64,000 bases of DNA from Sisyra terminalis (taxonomy: Eukaryota > Arthropoda > Insecta > Neuroptera > Sisyridae), in assembly GCA_958496175.1 (NCBI GenBank), contig OY292280.1, positions 12,710,001 through 12,774,000 of the forward strand, given 5' to 3'. Shown one piece after another: positions 28,073-41,932 of this stretch. Each line of letters begins with the position of its first letter. The stretch's first letter is position 1. Made by a program: the position numbers and the translations under genes. The notes beneath the pieces were generated by a model, which was given only the letters and a program-made list of their open reading frames with translations, made no database searches and had not been told where the DNA came from.

Positions 28073-29115
28073 TTATTTCACATATGTTTGGTTCGATTCC
28101 GATTTTATGAAGTTAAAATGCAACACTGATCATCAATTAAAACAATCATAACGTTTAAAACTAAATTTATTTGGATAAAGTAAAGTTAATCATAAAATAA
28201 CAACTTTCAAAAATTAGCTGTCACATTGACATGACACGTCGCTCCATCTATGCTAGAGTGTGTGAACTCTTACATGAATTGTCAGTTGAACCAACTTAAG
28301 TTTTTAGCGCCGCCTGTGATTCAGGTGGATGTACTCAAAGCTTCCAACAAAATTCGAAACGCATTTTAGCGTTGTCTTCATTGAAAATTCAAAACAATTC
28401 GAATTGTCAACAAAAAGAAATTATTAGAAAAAGGCAATAATTTAAAAATTGAATTATGAACATACTGCAGTTGATTTTTCACAAATAAGAGATGAAATTG
28501 AGTACATGGAAACTGGTAAAAATTGAACCAACTTACAATGGAGAAATCCCAACTGAAAGTTTAAGTCCTCCCGTACCTGCTGGGCAAATTTTTCCGAAAA
28601 CAAACTACATTTAAGGCATAAACGCGGCGATTTGGTGACGTCACGGTATTTTTTCAATCATCAAAAAACAGAAATAAATTATAAAAAAAAATATGGCAAT
28701 TTCAAGGTTTGAACCCGGAGATTGTTGCTTAAGATTCCCTCAACATATCTACTCGGCTACAACTACAAGTGTATGCATTAAATAAAACTTATATATAAAT
28801 ATTTCTCAGATCACAAAATTCAATTTTCTTTCGCGATCGAAATTATTGGAATTTTCCAAAAAAAATGAAACCATAGCTGCTCCATAATACATCCAGAAAA
28901 TGTGTCAATACACATAGTAATATTTTGATGTTTTTCCCCATTTTTTTTGATACTTAAAATTCTAAGAAACGATAATGCATTGTTGTCGTAGACGGACAAA
29001 TAGGAACTGCTCTTCTTTAAATTAAATCAAAACCAACTATCGACTTTAAGAATTTAATTCCGAAAAACGTAAACAAAGAAATTTTTCTCGTAAATTCCAA
29101 TAAGATAATCAAAAC
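28073..29115. repeat. Segment S2 embedded in satellite array 2
   Basis: A 1043-bp copy of S1 with satellite on both sides. It joins at AAACAA/TTATTTCACATATG on the left and CAAAA/CGACAATTTT on the right. It lacks the solo LTR. It shares with S3 several bases that differ from S1 (for example GCGCCGCCTG and GTCTTCATTG), so S2 and S3 are the closer pair. It includes a tRNA-like segment (28706-28759) and one TGACGTCA (28636). Confidence 0.95.
28706..28759 (-). other. tRNA-like segment in S2
   Basis: Same A-box and B-box cores as in S1. Confidence 0.5.
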
Positions 29116-32100
29116 GACAATTTTGGAGTACATAAAAAGGATATAAGGGATGTATTGTTTAGCCAAAATTGAGTAGCATATTATAAATTAAATCATCCTT
29201 AACCACTATGCAAAAAATCATAAGCATTGGTTCACTAGATCCTTGGAAAATTAAAACTGGAAGTTAAGGAGGTCAAATGCTAGCACCAAATTAGTTTAAG
29301 AAAAAGGTCTTTTTTGAGGGGTGATTTTCCTTTTAACAGCTAATTTTCGCAACGGTTTATATAACAATGTCCTTACGTGAGATGTGGAGTGAAAAATTTT
29401 TTATCCTGTGTGCAAAAGGACACCCGCAATATCGTTTCAAAGTTTCAAAAAGGACAATTTTCGAGTGCATAAAAAGGATATAAGGGATGATTTGTTTAGC
29501 CAAAATTGAATTGCATATTATAAATTAAATCATCCTTAACCACTATGCAAATATTCATAAGCATTGGTTCACTAGATCCTTGGAAAATTCAAACTGGAAG
29601 TTAAGGAGGTGAAAACGCTTGCACCAAATTGGCTTGAAAAAAAGGTCATTTTTGAGGGGTGACTTTTACTTATAACAGCTAATTTTCACAACGGATTATG
29701 TAACAATGTCCTTACGTGAGATGTGGAGTGAAAAATTTTTTATCCTGTGTGCAAAAGGACACCCGCAATATCGTTTCAAAGTTTCAAAAAGGACAATTTT
29801 CGAGTGCATAAAAAGGATATAAGGGATGATTTGTTTAGCCAAAATTGAATTGCATATTATAAATTAAATCATCCTTAACCACTATGCAAATATTCATAAG
29901 CATTGGTTCACTAGATCCTTGGAAAATTAAAACTGGAAGTTAAGGAGGTCAAATGCTTGCGACAAATTAGTTTAAGAAAAAGGTCTTTTTTGAGGGGTGA
30001 TTTTCCTTTTAACAGCTAATTTTCGCAACGGTTTATATAACAATGTCCTTACGTGAGATGTGGAGTGAAAAATTTTTTATCCTGTGTGCAAAAGAACACC
30101 CGCAATATCGTTTCAAAGTTTCAAAAAGGACAATTTTCGAGTGCAAAAAAAGGATATAAGGAATGTTTTGTTTCGCCAAAATTGAGTTGAATATGATAAA
30201 CTAAATCATCCTTAACCACTATGCAAAAAATCATAAGCATTGTTTCACAAAATCCGTGGAAAACTAAAACTGGAAGTTAAGGAGGTCAAATGCTAGCACC
30301 AAATTGGCTTGAAAAAAAGGTTATTTTTGAGGGGTGACTTTTCCTTTTAACAGCTAATTTTCACAACGGATTATTAAACAATGTCCTTATGTGAGATGTG
30401 GAGTAAAAAAATTTTTATCCTGTGTGCAAAAGGACACCCGCTATATCGCTTCAAAGTTTCAAAAAGGACAATTTTCGAGTGCAAAAAAAGGATATAAGGA
30501 ATGTTTTGTTTCGCCAAAATTGAGTTGAATATGATAAACTAAATCATCCTTAACCACTATGCAAAAAATCATAAGCATTGGTTCACTAAATCCGTGGAAA
30601 ATTAAAACTGGAAGTTAAGGAGGTCAAATGCTAGCACCAAATTAGTTGAAGAAAAAGGTCAATTTTGAGGGGTGACTTTTCCTTATAACAGCTAATTTTC
30701 GCAACGGATTATTAAACAATGTCCTTACGTGAGATGTGGAGTGAAAAAATTTTTATCCTGTGTGCAAAAGGACACCCGCTATATCGCTTCAAAGTTTCAA
30801 AAAGGACAATTTTCGAGTGCAAAAAAAGGATATAAGGGATGTTTTGTTTCGCCAAAATTGAGTTGAATATTATAAACTAAATCATCCTTAACCACTATGC
30901 AAAAAATAGAAAGCATTGGTTCACTAGATCCCTGGAAAATTAAAACTGAAAGTTAAAGAGTTGAAAACGCTTTTACCACATTGGCTTGAAAAAAAGGACA
31001 TTTTTGAGGGGTGACTTTTCCTTATAACAGCTAATTTTCACAACGGATTATTAAACAATGTCTTTATGTGAGATGTGGAGTGAAAAAATTTTTATCCTGT
31101 GTGCAAAAGAACACCCGCAATATCGTTTCAAAGTTTCAAAAAGGACAATTTTCGAGTACATAAAAAGGATATAAGGGATGTATTGTTTAGCCAAAATTGA
31201 GTAGCATTTTATAAATTAAATCATCCTTAACCACTATGCAAAAAATCATAAGCATTGGTTCACTAGATCCTTGGAAAATTAAATTGGGAAATTAAGGAGG
31301 TGAAAACGCTTGCACCAAATTAGCTTGAAAAAAAGGTCACTTTTGAGGGGTGACTTTTCCCTATAAATGCTAATTTTCGCAACGGATTATCAAACAATGT
31401 CCTTACGTGAGATGTGGAGTGAAAAAAATTTTATCCTGTGTGCAAAAGGACACCCGCAATATCATTCCAAAGTTTCAAAAAGGACAATTTTCGAGTGCAT
31501 AAAAAGGATATAAGGGATATTTTGTTTCGCCAAAATTGAATTGCATATTATAAATTAAATCACCCTTAACCACTATGCAAAAAATCATAAGCATTGGTTC
31601 ACTAGATCCTTGGAAAATTAAATTGGGAAATTAAGGAGGTGAAAACGCTTGCACCAAATTAGCTTGAAAAAAAGGTCACTTTTGAGGGGTGACTTTTCCC
31701 TATAAATGCTAATTTTCGCAACGGATTATCAAACAATGTCCTTACGTGAGATGTGGAGTGAAAAAAATTTTATCCTGTGTGCAAAAGGACACCCGCAATA
31801 TCATTCCAAAGTTTCAAAAAGGACAATTTTCGAGTGCATAAAAAGGATATAAGGGATGTTTTGTTTACCCAAAATTGAGTTGCATATTATAAATTAAATC
31901 ATCCTTAACCACTATGCAAAAAATCATAAGCATTGGTTCACTAGATCCTTGGAAAATTAAATTGGGAAATTAAGGAGGTGAAAACGCTTTTACCACATTG
32001 GCTTGAAAAAAAGGACATTTTTGAGGGGTGACTTTTCCTTATAACAGCTAATTTTCACAACGGATTATTAAACAATGTCTTTATGTGAGATGTGGAGTGA

Positions 32101-32413
32101 AAAAATTTTTATCCTGTGTGCAAAAGAACACCCGCAATATCGTTTCAAAGTTTCAAAAAGGACAATTTTCGAGTGCATAAAAAGGATATAAGGGATGTTT
32201 TGTTTAGCCAAAATTGATTTGCATATTATAAATTAAATCATCCTTAACCACTATGCAAAAAATCATAAGCATTGGTTCACTAGATCCTTGGAAAATTCAA
32301 ACTGGAAGTTAAGGAGGTCAAATGCTAGCACCAAATTAGTTGAAGAAAAAGGTCATTTTTGAGGGGTGACTTTTCCTTCTAAAAGCTAATTTTCGCAACG
32401 GATTATTAAACAA
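29116..32413 (-). repeat. Satellite array 2, second block (reverse orientation)
   Basis: Reverse-orientation 339-bp monomers between S2 and S3. S2 plus this block forms a 4341-bp unit, and the ~460 bp before S2 (from about 27610) is repeated before S3 (from about 31950). This shows that a block larger than S was duplicated. Confidence 0.95.
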
Positions 32414-33456
32414 TTATTTCACATATGTTTGGTTCGATTCCGATTTTATGAAGTTAAAATGCAACACTGATCATCAATTAAAACAATCATAACGTTTAAA
32501 ACTAAATTTATTTGGATAAAGTAAAGTTAATCATAAAATAACAACTTTCAAAAATTAGCTGTCACATTGACATGACACGTCGCTCCATCTATGCTAGAGT
32601 GTGTGAACTCTTACATGAATTGTCAGTTGAACCAACTTAAGTTTTTAGCGCCGCCTGTGATTCAGGTGGATGTACTCAAAGCTTCCAACAAAATTCGAAA
32701 CGCATTTTAGCGTTGTCTTCATTGAAAATTCAAAACAATTCGAATTGTCAACAAAAAGAAATTATTAGAAAAAGGCAATAATTTAAAAATTGAATTATGA
32801 ACATACTGCAGTTGATTTTTCACAAATAAGAGATGAAATTGAGTACATGGAAACTGGTAAAAATTGAACCAACTTACAATGGAGAAATCCCAACTGAAAG
32901 TTTAAGTCCTCCCGTACCTGCTGGGCAAATTTTTCCGAAAACAAACTACATTTAAGGCATAAACGCGGCGATTTGGTGACGTCACGGTATTTTTTCAATC
33001 ATCAAAAAACAGAAATAAATTATAAAAAAAAATATGGCAATTTCAAGGTTTGAACCCGGAGATTGTTGCTTAAGATTCCCTCAACATATCTACTCGGCTA
33101 CAACTACAAGTGTATGCATTAAATAAAACTTATATATAAATATTTCTCAGATCACAAAATTCAATTTTCTTTCGCGATCGAAATTATTGGAATTTTCCAA
33201 AAAAAATGAAACCATAGCTGCTCCATAATACATCCAGAAAATGTGTCAATACACATAGTAATATTTTGATGTTTTTCCCCATTTTTTTTGATACTTAAAA
33301 TTCTAAGAAACGATAATGCATTGTTGTCGTAGACGGACAAATAGGAACTGCTCTTCTTTAAATTAAATCAAAACCAACTATCGACTTTAAGAATTTAATT
33401 CCGAAAAACGTAAACAAAGAAATTTTTCTCGTAAATTCCAATAAGATAATCAAAAC
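32414..33456. repeat. Segment S3 embedded in satellite array 2
   Basis: A second 1043-bp copy, 4341 bp from S2 and nearly identical to it (one difference is CGAGTAC against GGAGTAC at the right join). It has the same empty LTR site, tRNA-like segment (33047-33100) and TGACGTCA (32977). Confidence 0.95.
33047..33100 (-). other. tRNA-like segment in S3
   Basis: Same A-box and B-box cores as in S1 and S2. Confidence 0.5.
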
Positions 33457-36400
33457 GACAATTTTCGAGTACATAAAAAGGATATAAGGGATGTATTGTT
33501 TAGCCAAAATTGAGTAGCATATTATAAATTAAATCATCCTTAACCACTATGCAAAAAATCATAAGCATTGGTTCACTAGATCCTTGGAAAATTAAAACTG
33601 GAAGTTAAGGAGGTCAAATGCTAGCACCAAATTAGTTTAAGAAAAAGGTCTTTTTTGAGGGGTGATTTTCCTTTTAAAAGCTAATTTTCGCAACGGTTTA
33701 TGTAACAATGTCCTTACGTGAGATGTGGAGTGAAAAATTTTTTATCCTGTGTGCAAAAGGACACCCGCAATATCGTTTCAAAGTTTCAAAAAGGACAATT
33801 TTCGAGTGCATAAAAAGGATATAAGGGATGTTTTGTTTCGCCAAAATTGAGTTGAATATTATAAACTAAATCATCCTTAACCACTATGCAAAAAATAGAA
33901 AGCATTGGTTCACTAGATCCCTGGAAAATTAAAACAGAAAGTTAAAGAGTTGAAAACGCTTTTACCACATTGGCTTGAAAAAAAGGACATTTTTGAGGGG
34001 TGACTTTTCCTTAAAACAGCTAATTTTCACAACGGATTATTAAACAATGTCCATATGTGAGATGTGAAGTGAAAAAATTTTTATCCTGTGTGCAAAAGGA
34101 CACCCGCAATATCGTTTCAAAGTTTCAAAAAGGACAATTTTCGAGTGCATAAAAAGGATATAAGGGATGATTTGTTTAGCCAAAATTGAATTGCATATTA
34201 TAAATTAAATCATCCTTAACCACTATGCAAATATTCATAAGCATTGGTTCACTAGATCCTTGGAAAATTAAAACTGGAAGTTAAGGAGGTCAAATGCTTG
34301 CGACAAATTAGTTTAAGAAAAAGGTCTTTTTTGAGGGGTGATTTTCCTTTTAACAGCTAATTTTCGCAACGGTTTATATAACAATGTCCTTACGTGAGAT
34401 GTGGAGTGAAAATATTTTTATCCTGTGTGCCAAAGGACACCCGCAATATCGTTTCAAAGTTTCAAAAAGGACAATTTTCGAGTGCATAAAAAGGATATAA
34501 GGGATGTTTTGTTTCGCCAAAATTGAATTGCATATTATAAACTAAATCATCCTTTACCACTATGCAAAAAATAGAAAGCATTGGTTCACTAGATCCCTGG
34601 AAAATTCAAACTGGAAGTTAAGGAGGTGAAAACGCTTGCACCAAATTGGCTTGAAAAAAAGGTCATTTTTGAGGGGTGACTTTTACTTATAACAGCTAAT
34701 TTTCACAACGGATTATTAAACAATGTCCTTACGTGAGATGTGGAGTGAAAAATTTTTTATCCTGTGTGCAAAAGGACACCCGCAATATCGTTTCAAAGTT
34801 TCAAAAAGGACAATTTTCGAGTGCATAAAAAGGATATAAGGGATGATTTGTTTCGCCAAAATTGAGTTGAATATTATAAACTAAATCATCCTTAACCACT
34901 ATGCAAAAAATAGAAAGCATTGGTTCACTAGATCCCAGGAAAATTCAAACTGGAAGTTAAGGAGGTGAAAACGCTTGCACCAAATTGGCTTGAAAAAAAG
35001 GTCATTTTTGAGGGGTGACTTTTCCTTATAACAGCTAATTTTCACAACGGATTATTAAACAATGTCCTTACGTGAGATGTGGAGTGTAAAATTTTTTATC
35101 CTGTGTGCAAAAGGACACCCGCAATATCGTTTCAAAGTTTCAAAAAGGACAATTTTCGAGTGCATAAAAAGGATATAAGGGATGATTTGTTTAGCCAAAA
35201 TTGAATTGCATATTATAAATTAAATCATCCTTAACCACTATGCAAATATTCATAAGCATTGGTTCACTAGATCCTTGGAAAATTAAAACTGGAAGTTAAG
35301 GAGGTCAAATGCTTGCGACAAATTAGTTTAAGAAAAAGGTCTTTTTTGAGGGGTGATTTTCCTTTTAACAGCTAATTTTCGCAACGGTTTATATAACAAT
35401 GTCCTTACGTGAGATGTGGAGTGAAAAATTTTTTATCCTGTGTGCAAAAGGACACCCGCAATATCGTTTCAAAGTTTCAAAAAGGACAATTTTCGAGTGC
35501 ATAAAAAGGATATAAGGGATGATTTGTTTCGCCAAAATTGAGTTGAATATTATAAACTAAATCATCCTTAACCACTATGCAAAAAATAGAAAGCATTGGT
35601 TCACTAGATCCCAGGAAAATTCAAACTGGAAGTTAAGGAGGTGAAAACGCTTGCACCAAATTGGCTTGAAAAAAAGGTCATTTTTGAGGGGTGACTTTTC
35701 CTTATAACAGCTAATTTTCACAACGGATTATTAAACAATGTCCTTACGTGAGATGTGGAGTGTAAAATTTTTTATCCTGTGTGCAAAAGGACACCCGCAA
35801 TATCGTTTCAAAGTTTCAAAAAGGACAATTTTCGAGTGCATAAAAAGGATATAAGGGATGATTTGTTTCGCCAAAATTGAGTTGAATATTATAAACTAAA
35901 TCATCCTTAACCACTATGCAAAAAATAGAAAGCATTGGTTCACTAGATCCCAGGAAAATTCAAACTGGAAGTTAAGGAGGTGAAAACGCTTGCACCAAAT
36001 TGGCTTGAAAAAAAGGTCATTTTTGAGGGGTGACTTTTCCTTATAACAGCTAATTTTCACAACGGATTATTAAACAATGTCCTTACGTGAGATGTGGAGT
36101 GTAAAATTTTTTATCCTGTGTGCAAAAGGACACCCGCAATATCGTTTCAAAGTTTCAAAAAGGACAATTTTCGAGTGCATAAAAAGGATATAAGGGATGA
36201 TTTGTTTAGCCAAAATTGAATTGCATATTATAAATTAAATCATCCTTAACCACTATGCAAATATTCATAAGCATTGGTTCACTAGATCCTTGGAAAATTA
36301 AAACTGGAAGTTAAGGAGGTCAAATGCTAGCACCAAATTGGCTTGAAAAAAAGGTTATTTTTGAGGGGTGACTTTTCCTTTTAACAGCTAATTTTCACAA

Positions 36401-36512
36401 CGGATTATTAAACAATGTCCTTATGTGAGATGTGGAGTAAAAAAATTTTTATCCTGTGTGCAAAAGGACACCCGCTATATCGCTTCAAAGTTTCAAAAAG
36501 GACAATTTTCGA

Positions 36513-39220
36513 GTGCAAAAAAAGGATATAAGGAATGTTTTGTTTCGCCAAAATTGAGTTGAATATGATAAACTAAATCATCCTTAACCACTATGCAAAA
36601 AATCATAAGCATTGGTTCACTAAATCCGTGGAAAATTAAAACTGGAAGTTAAGGAGGTCAAATGCTAGCACCAAATTAGTTGAAGAAAAAGGTCAATTTT
36701 GAGGGGTGACTTTTCCTTATAACAGCTAATTTTCGCAACGGATTATTAAACAATGTCCTTACGTGAGATGTGGAGTGAAAAAATTTTTTACCTGTGTGCA
36801 AAAGGACACCCGCAATATCGTTTCAAAGTTTCAAAAAGGACAATTTTCGAGTGCATAAAAAGGATATAAGGGATGTTTTGTTTCGCCAAAATTGAGTTGA
36901 ATATTATAAACTAAATCATCCTTAACCACTATGCAAAAAATAGAAAGCATTGGTTCACTAGATCCCTGGAAAATTAAAACTGAAAGTTAAAGAGTTGAAA
37001 ACGCTTTTACCACATTGGCTTGAAAAAAAGGACATTTTTGAGGGGTGACTTTTCCTTATAACAGCTAATTTTCACAACGGATTATTAAACAATGTCTTTA
37101 TGTGAGATGTGGAGTGAAAAAATTTTTATCCTGTGTGCAAAAGAACACCCGCAATATCGTTTCAAAGTTTCAAAAAGGACAATTTTCGAGTGCAAAAAAA
37201 GGATATAAGGAATGTTTTGTTTCGCCAAAATTGAGTTGAATATGATAAACTAAATCATCCTTAACCACTATGCAAAAAATCATAAGCATTGGTTCACTAA
37301 ATCCGTGGAAAATTAAAACTGGAAGTTAAGGAGGTCAAATGCTAGCACCAAATTAGTTGAAGAAAAAGGTCAATTTTTAGGGGTGACTTTTCCTTATAAC
37401 AGCTAATTTTCGCAACGGATTATTAAACAATGTCCTTACGTGAGATGTGGAGTGAAAAAATTTTTTACCTGTGTGCAAAAGGACACCCGCAATATCGTTT
37501 CAAAGTTTCAAAAAGGACAATTTTCGAGTGCATAAAAAGGATATAAGGGATGTTTTGTTTCGCCAAAATTGAGTTGAATATTATAAACTAAATCATCCTT
37601 AACCACTATGCAAAAAATAGAAAGCATTGGTTCACTAGATCCCTGGAAAATTAAAACTGAAAGTTAAAGAGTTGAAAACGCTTTTACCACATTGGCTTGA
37701 AAAAAAGGACATTTTTGAGGGGTGACTTTTCCTTATAACAGCTAATTTTCACAACGGATTATTAAACAATGTCTTTATGTGAGATGTGGAGTGAAAAAAT
37801 TTTTATCCTGTGTGCAAAAGAACACCCGCAATATCGTTTCAAAGTTTCAAAAAGGACAATTTTCGAGTGCAAAAAAAGGATATAAGGAATGTTTTGTTTC
37901 GCCAAAATTGAGTTGAATATGATAAACTAAATCATCCTTAACCACTATGCAAAAAATCATAAGCATTGGTTCACTAAATCCGTGGAAAATTAAAACTGGA
38001 AGTTAAGGAGGTCAAATGCTAGCACCAAATTAGTTGAAGAAAAAGGTCAATTTTGAGGGGTGACTTTTCCTTATAACAGCTAATTTTCGCAACGGATTAT
38101 TAAACAATGTCCTTACGTGAGATGTGGAGTGAAAAAATTTTTTACCTGTGTGCAAAAGGACACCCGCAATATCGTTTCAAAGTTTCAAAAAGGACAATTT
38201 TCGAGTGCATAAAAAGGATATAAGGGATGTTTTGTTTCGCCAAAATTGAGTTGAATATTATAAACTAAATCATCCTTAACCACTATGCAAAAAATAGAAA
38301 GCATTGGTTCACTAGATCCCTGGAAAATTAAAACTGAAAGTTAAAGAGTTGAAAACGCTTTTACCACATTGGCTTGAAAAAAAGGACATTTTTGAGGGGT
38401 GACTTTTCCTTATAACAGCTAATTTTCACAACGGATTATTAAACAATGTCTTTATGTGAGATGTGGAGTGAAAAAATTTTTATCCTGTGTGCAAAAGAAC
38501 ACCCGCAATATCGTTTCAAAGTTTCAAAAAGGACAATTTTCGAGTGCAAAAAAAGGATATAAGGAATGTTTTGTTTCGCCAAAATTGAGTTGAATATGAT
38601 AAACTAAATCATCCTTAACCACTATGCAAAAAATCATAAGCATTGGTTCACTAAATCCGTGGAAAATTAAAACTGGAAGTTAAGGAGGTCAAATGCTAGC
38701 ACCAAATTAGTTGAAGAAAAAGGTCAATTTTGAGGGGTGACTTTTCCTTATAACAGCTAATTTTCGCAACGGATTATTAAACAATGTCCTTACGTGAGAT
38801 GTGGAGTGAAAAAATTTTTTACCTGTGTGCAAAAGGACACCCGCAATATCGTTTCAAAGTTTCAAAAAGGACAATTTTCGAGTGCATAAAAAGGATATAA
38901 GGGATGTTTTGTTTCGCCAAAATTGAGATGAATATTATAAACTAAATCATCCTTAACCACTATGCAAAAAATAGAAAGCATTGGTTCACTAGATCCCTGG
39001 AAAATTAAAACTGAAAGTTAAAGAGTTGAAAACGCTTTTACCACATTGGCTTGAAAAAAAGGACATTTTTGAGGGGTGACTTTTCCTTATAACAGCTAAT
39101 TTTCACAACGGATTATTAAACAATGTCTTTATGTGAGATGTGGAGTGAAAAAATTTTTATCCTGTGTGCAAAAGAACACCCGCAATATCGTTTCAAAGTT
39201 TCAAAAAGGACAATTTTCGA
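36513..39220 (-). repeat. Dimeric higher-order repeat, 677 bp x 4
   Basis: GTGCAAAAAAAGG recurs at 36513, 37190, 37867 and 38544, exactly 677 bp apart. The next unit boundary is at 39221. Each unit is a pair of distinguishable monomers (338 + 339). Copies are nearly identical, so the amplification is recent. Confidence 0.9.
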
Positions 39221-41932
39221 GTACATAAAAAGGATATAAGGGATGTATTGTTTTGCCAAAATTGAGTAGCATTTTATAAATTAAATCATCCTTAACCACT
39301 ATGCAAAAAATCATAAGCATTGGTTCACTAGATCCTTGGAAAATTAAATTGGGAAATTAAGGAGGTGAAAACGCTTGCACCAAATTAGCTTGAAAAAAAG
39401 GTCACTTTTGAGGGGTGACTTTTCCCTATAAATGCTAATTTTCGCAACGGATTATCAAACAATGTCCTTACGTGAGATGTGGAGTGAAAAAAATTTTATC
39501 CTGTGTGCAAAAGGACACCCGCAATATCATTCCAAAGTTTCAAAAAGGACAATTTTCGAGTGCATAAAAAGGATATAAGGGATGTTTTGTTTACCCAAAA
39601 TTGAGTTGCATATTATAAATTAAATCATCCTTAACCACTATGCAAAAAATCATAAGCATTGGTTCACTAGATCCTTGGAAAATTAAATTGGGAAATTAAG
39701 GAGGTGAAAACGCTTGCACCAAATTGGCTTGAAAAAAAGGATATTTTTGAGGGGTGACTTTTCCTTTTAACAGCTAATTTTCACAACGGATTATTAAACA
39801 ATGTCCTTATGTGAGATGTGGAGTAAAAAAATTTTTATCCTGTGTGCAAAAGGACACCCGCTATATCGCTTCAAAGTTTCAAAAAGGACAATTTTCGAGT
39901 GCAAAAAAAGGATATAAGGAATGTTTTGTTTCGCCAAAATTGAGTTGAATATGATAAACTAAATCATCCTTAACCACTATGCAAAAAATCATAAGCATTG
40001 GTTCATTAAATCCGTGGAAAATTAAAACTGGAAGTTAAGGAGGTGAAAACGCTTGCACCAAATTGGCTTGAAAAAAAGGTCAATTTTGAGGGGTGACTTT
40101 TCCTTATAACAGCTAATTTTCGCAACGGATTATTAAACAATGTCCTTACGTGAGATGTGGAGTGAAAAAATTTTTTACCTGTGTGCAAAAGGACACCCGC
40201 AATATCGTTTCAAAGTTTCAAAAAGGACAATTTTCGAGTGCATAAAAAGGATATAAGGGATGTTTTGTTTCGCCAAAATTGAGTTGAATATTATAAACTA
40301 AATCATCCTTAACCACTATGCAAAAAATAGAAAGCATTGGTTCACTAGATCCCTGGAAAATTAAAACTGAAAGTTAAAGAGTTGAAAACGCTTTTACCAC
40401 ATTGGCTTGAAAAAAAGGACATTTTTGAGGGGTGACTTTTCCTTATAACAGCTAATTTTCACAACGGATTATTAAACAATGTCTTTATGTGAGATGTGGA
40501 GTGAAAAAATTTTTATCCTGTGTGCAAAAGAACACCCGCAATATCGTTTCAAAGTTTCAAAAAGGACAATTTTCGAGTACATAAAAAGGATATAAGGGAT
40601 GTATTGTTTTGCCAAAATTGAGTAGCATTTTATAAATTAAATCATCCTTAACCACTATGCAAAAAATCATAAGCATTGGTTCACTAGATCCTTGGAAAAT
40701 TAAATTGGGAAATTAAGGAGGTGAAAACGCTTGCACCAAATTAGCTTGAAAAAAAGGTCACTTTTGAGGGGTGACTTTTCCCTATAAATGCTAATTTTCG
40801 CAACGGATTATCAAACAATGTCCTTACGTGAGATGTGGAGTGAAAAAAATTTTATCCTGTGTGCAAAAGGACACCCGCAATATCATTCCAAAGTTTCAAA
40901 AAGGACAATTTTCGAGTGCATAAAAAGGATATAAGGGATGTTTTGTTTACCCAAAATTGAGTTGCATATTATAAATTAAATCATCCTTAACCACTATGCA
41001 AAAAATCATAAGCATTGGTTCACTAGATCCTTGGAAAATTAAATTGGGAAATTAAGGAGGTGAAAACGCTTGCACCAAATTGGCTTGAAAAAAAGGATAT
41101 TTTTGAGGGGTGACTTTTCCTTTTAACAGCTAATTTTCACAACGGATTATTAAACAATGTCCTTATGTGAGATGTGGAGTAAAAAAATTTTTATCCTGTG
41201 TGCAAAAGGACACCCGCTATATCGCTTCAAAGTTTCAAAAAGGACAATTTTCGAGTGCAAAAAAAGGATATAAGGAATGTTTTGTTTCGCCAAAATTGAG
41301 TTGAATATGATAAACTAAATCATCCTTAACCACTATGCAAAAAATCATAAGCATTGGTTCATTAAATCCGTGGAAAATTAAAACTGGAAGTTAAGGAGGT
41401 GAAAACGCTTGCACCAAATTGGCTTGAAAAAAAGGTCAATTTTGAGGGGTGACTTTTCCTTATAACAGCTAATTTTCGCAACGGATTATTAAACAATGTC
41501 CTTACGTGAGATGTGGAGTGAAAAAATTTTTTACCTGTGTGCAAAAGGACACCCGCAATATCGTTTCAAAGTTTCAAAAAGGACAATTTTCGAGTGCATA
41601 AAAAGGATATAAGGGATGTTTTGTTTCGCCAAAATTGAGTTGAATATTATAAACTAAATCATCCTTAACCACTATGCAAAAAATAGAAAGCATTGGTTCA
41701 CTAGATCCCTGGAAAATTAAAACTGAAAGTTAAAGAGTTGAAAACGCTTTTACCACATTGGCTTGAAAAAAAGGACATTTTTGAGGGGTGACTTTTCCTT
41801 ATAACAGCTAATTTTCACAACGGATTATTAAACAATGTCTTTATGTGAGATGTGGAGTGAAAAAATTTTTATCCTGTGTGCAAAAGAACACCCGCAATAT
41901 CGTTTCAAAGTTTCAAAAAGGACAATTTTCGA
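39221..41932 (-). repeat. Tetrameric higher-order repeat, 1356 bp x 2
   Basis: GTACATAAAAAGG occurs at 39221 and 40577, 1356 bp (4 x 339) apart. The four monomer types follow in the same order in both copies with virtually no differences. Confidence 0.9.

Noticed and set aside
22080..32998. Identical 67-codon frame in S1, S2 and S3 (22080-22283, 28454-28657, 32795-32998, minus)
   Set aside because: Identity follows from recent segment duplication, not selection. The product is unrecognised and no splice or expression signal supports it.
40006..41544. Pairs of 60-codon frames in array 2
   Set aside because: They are 1356 bp apart and reflect the tetramer duplication of satellite DNA.
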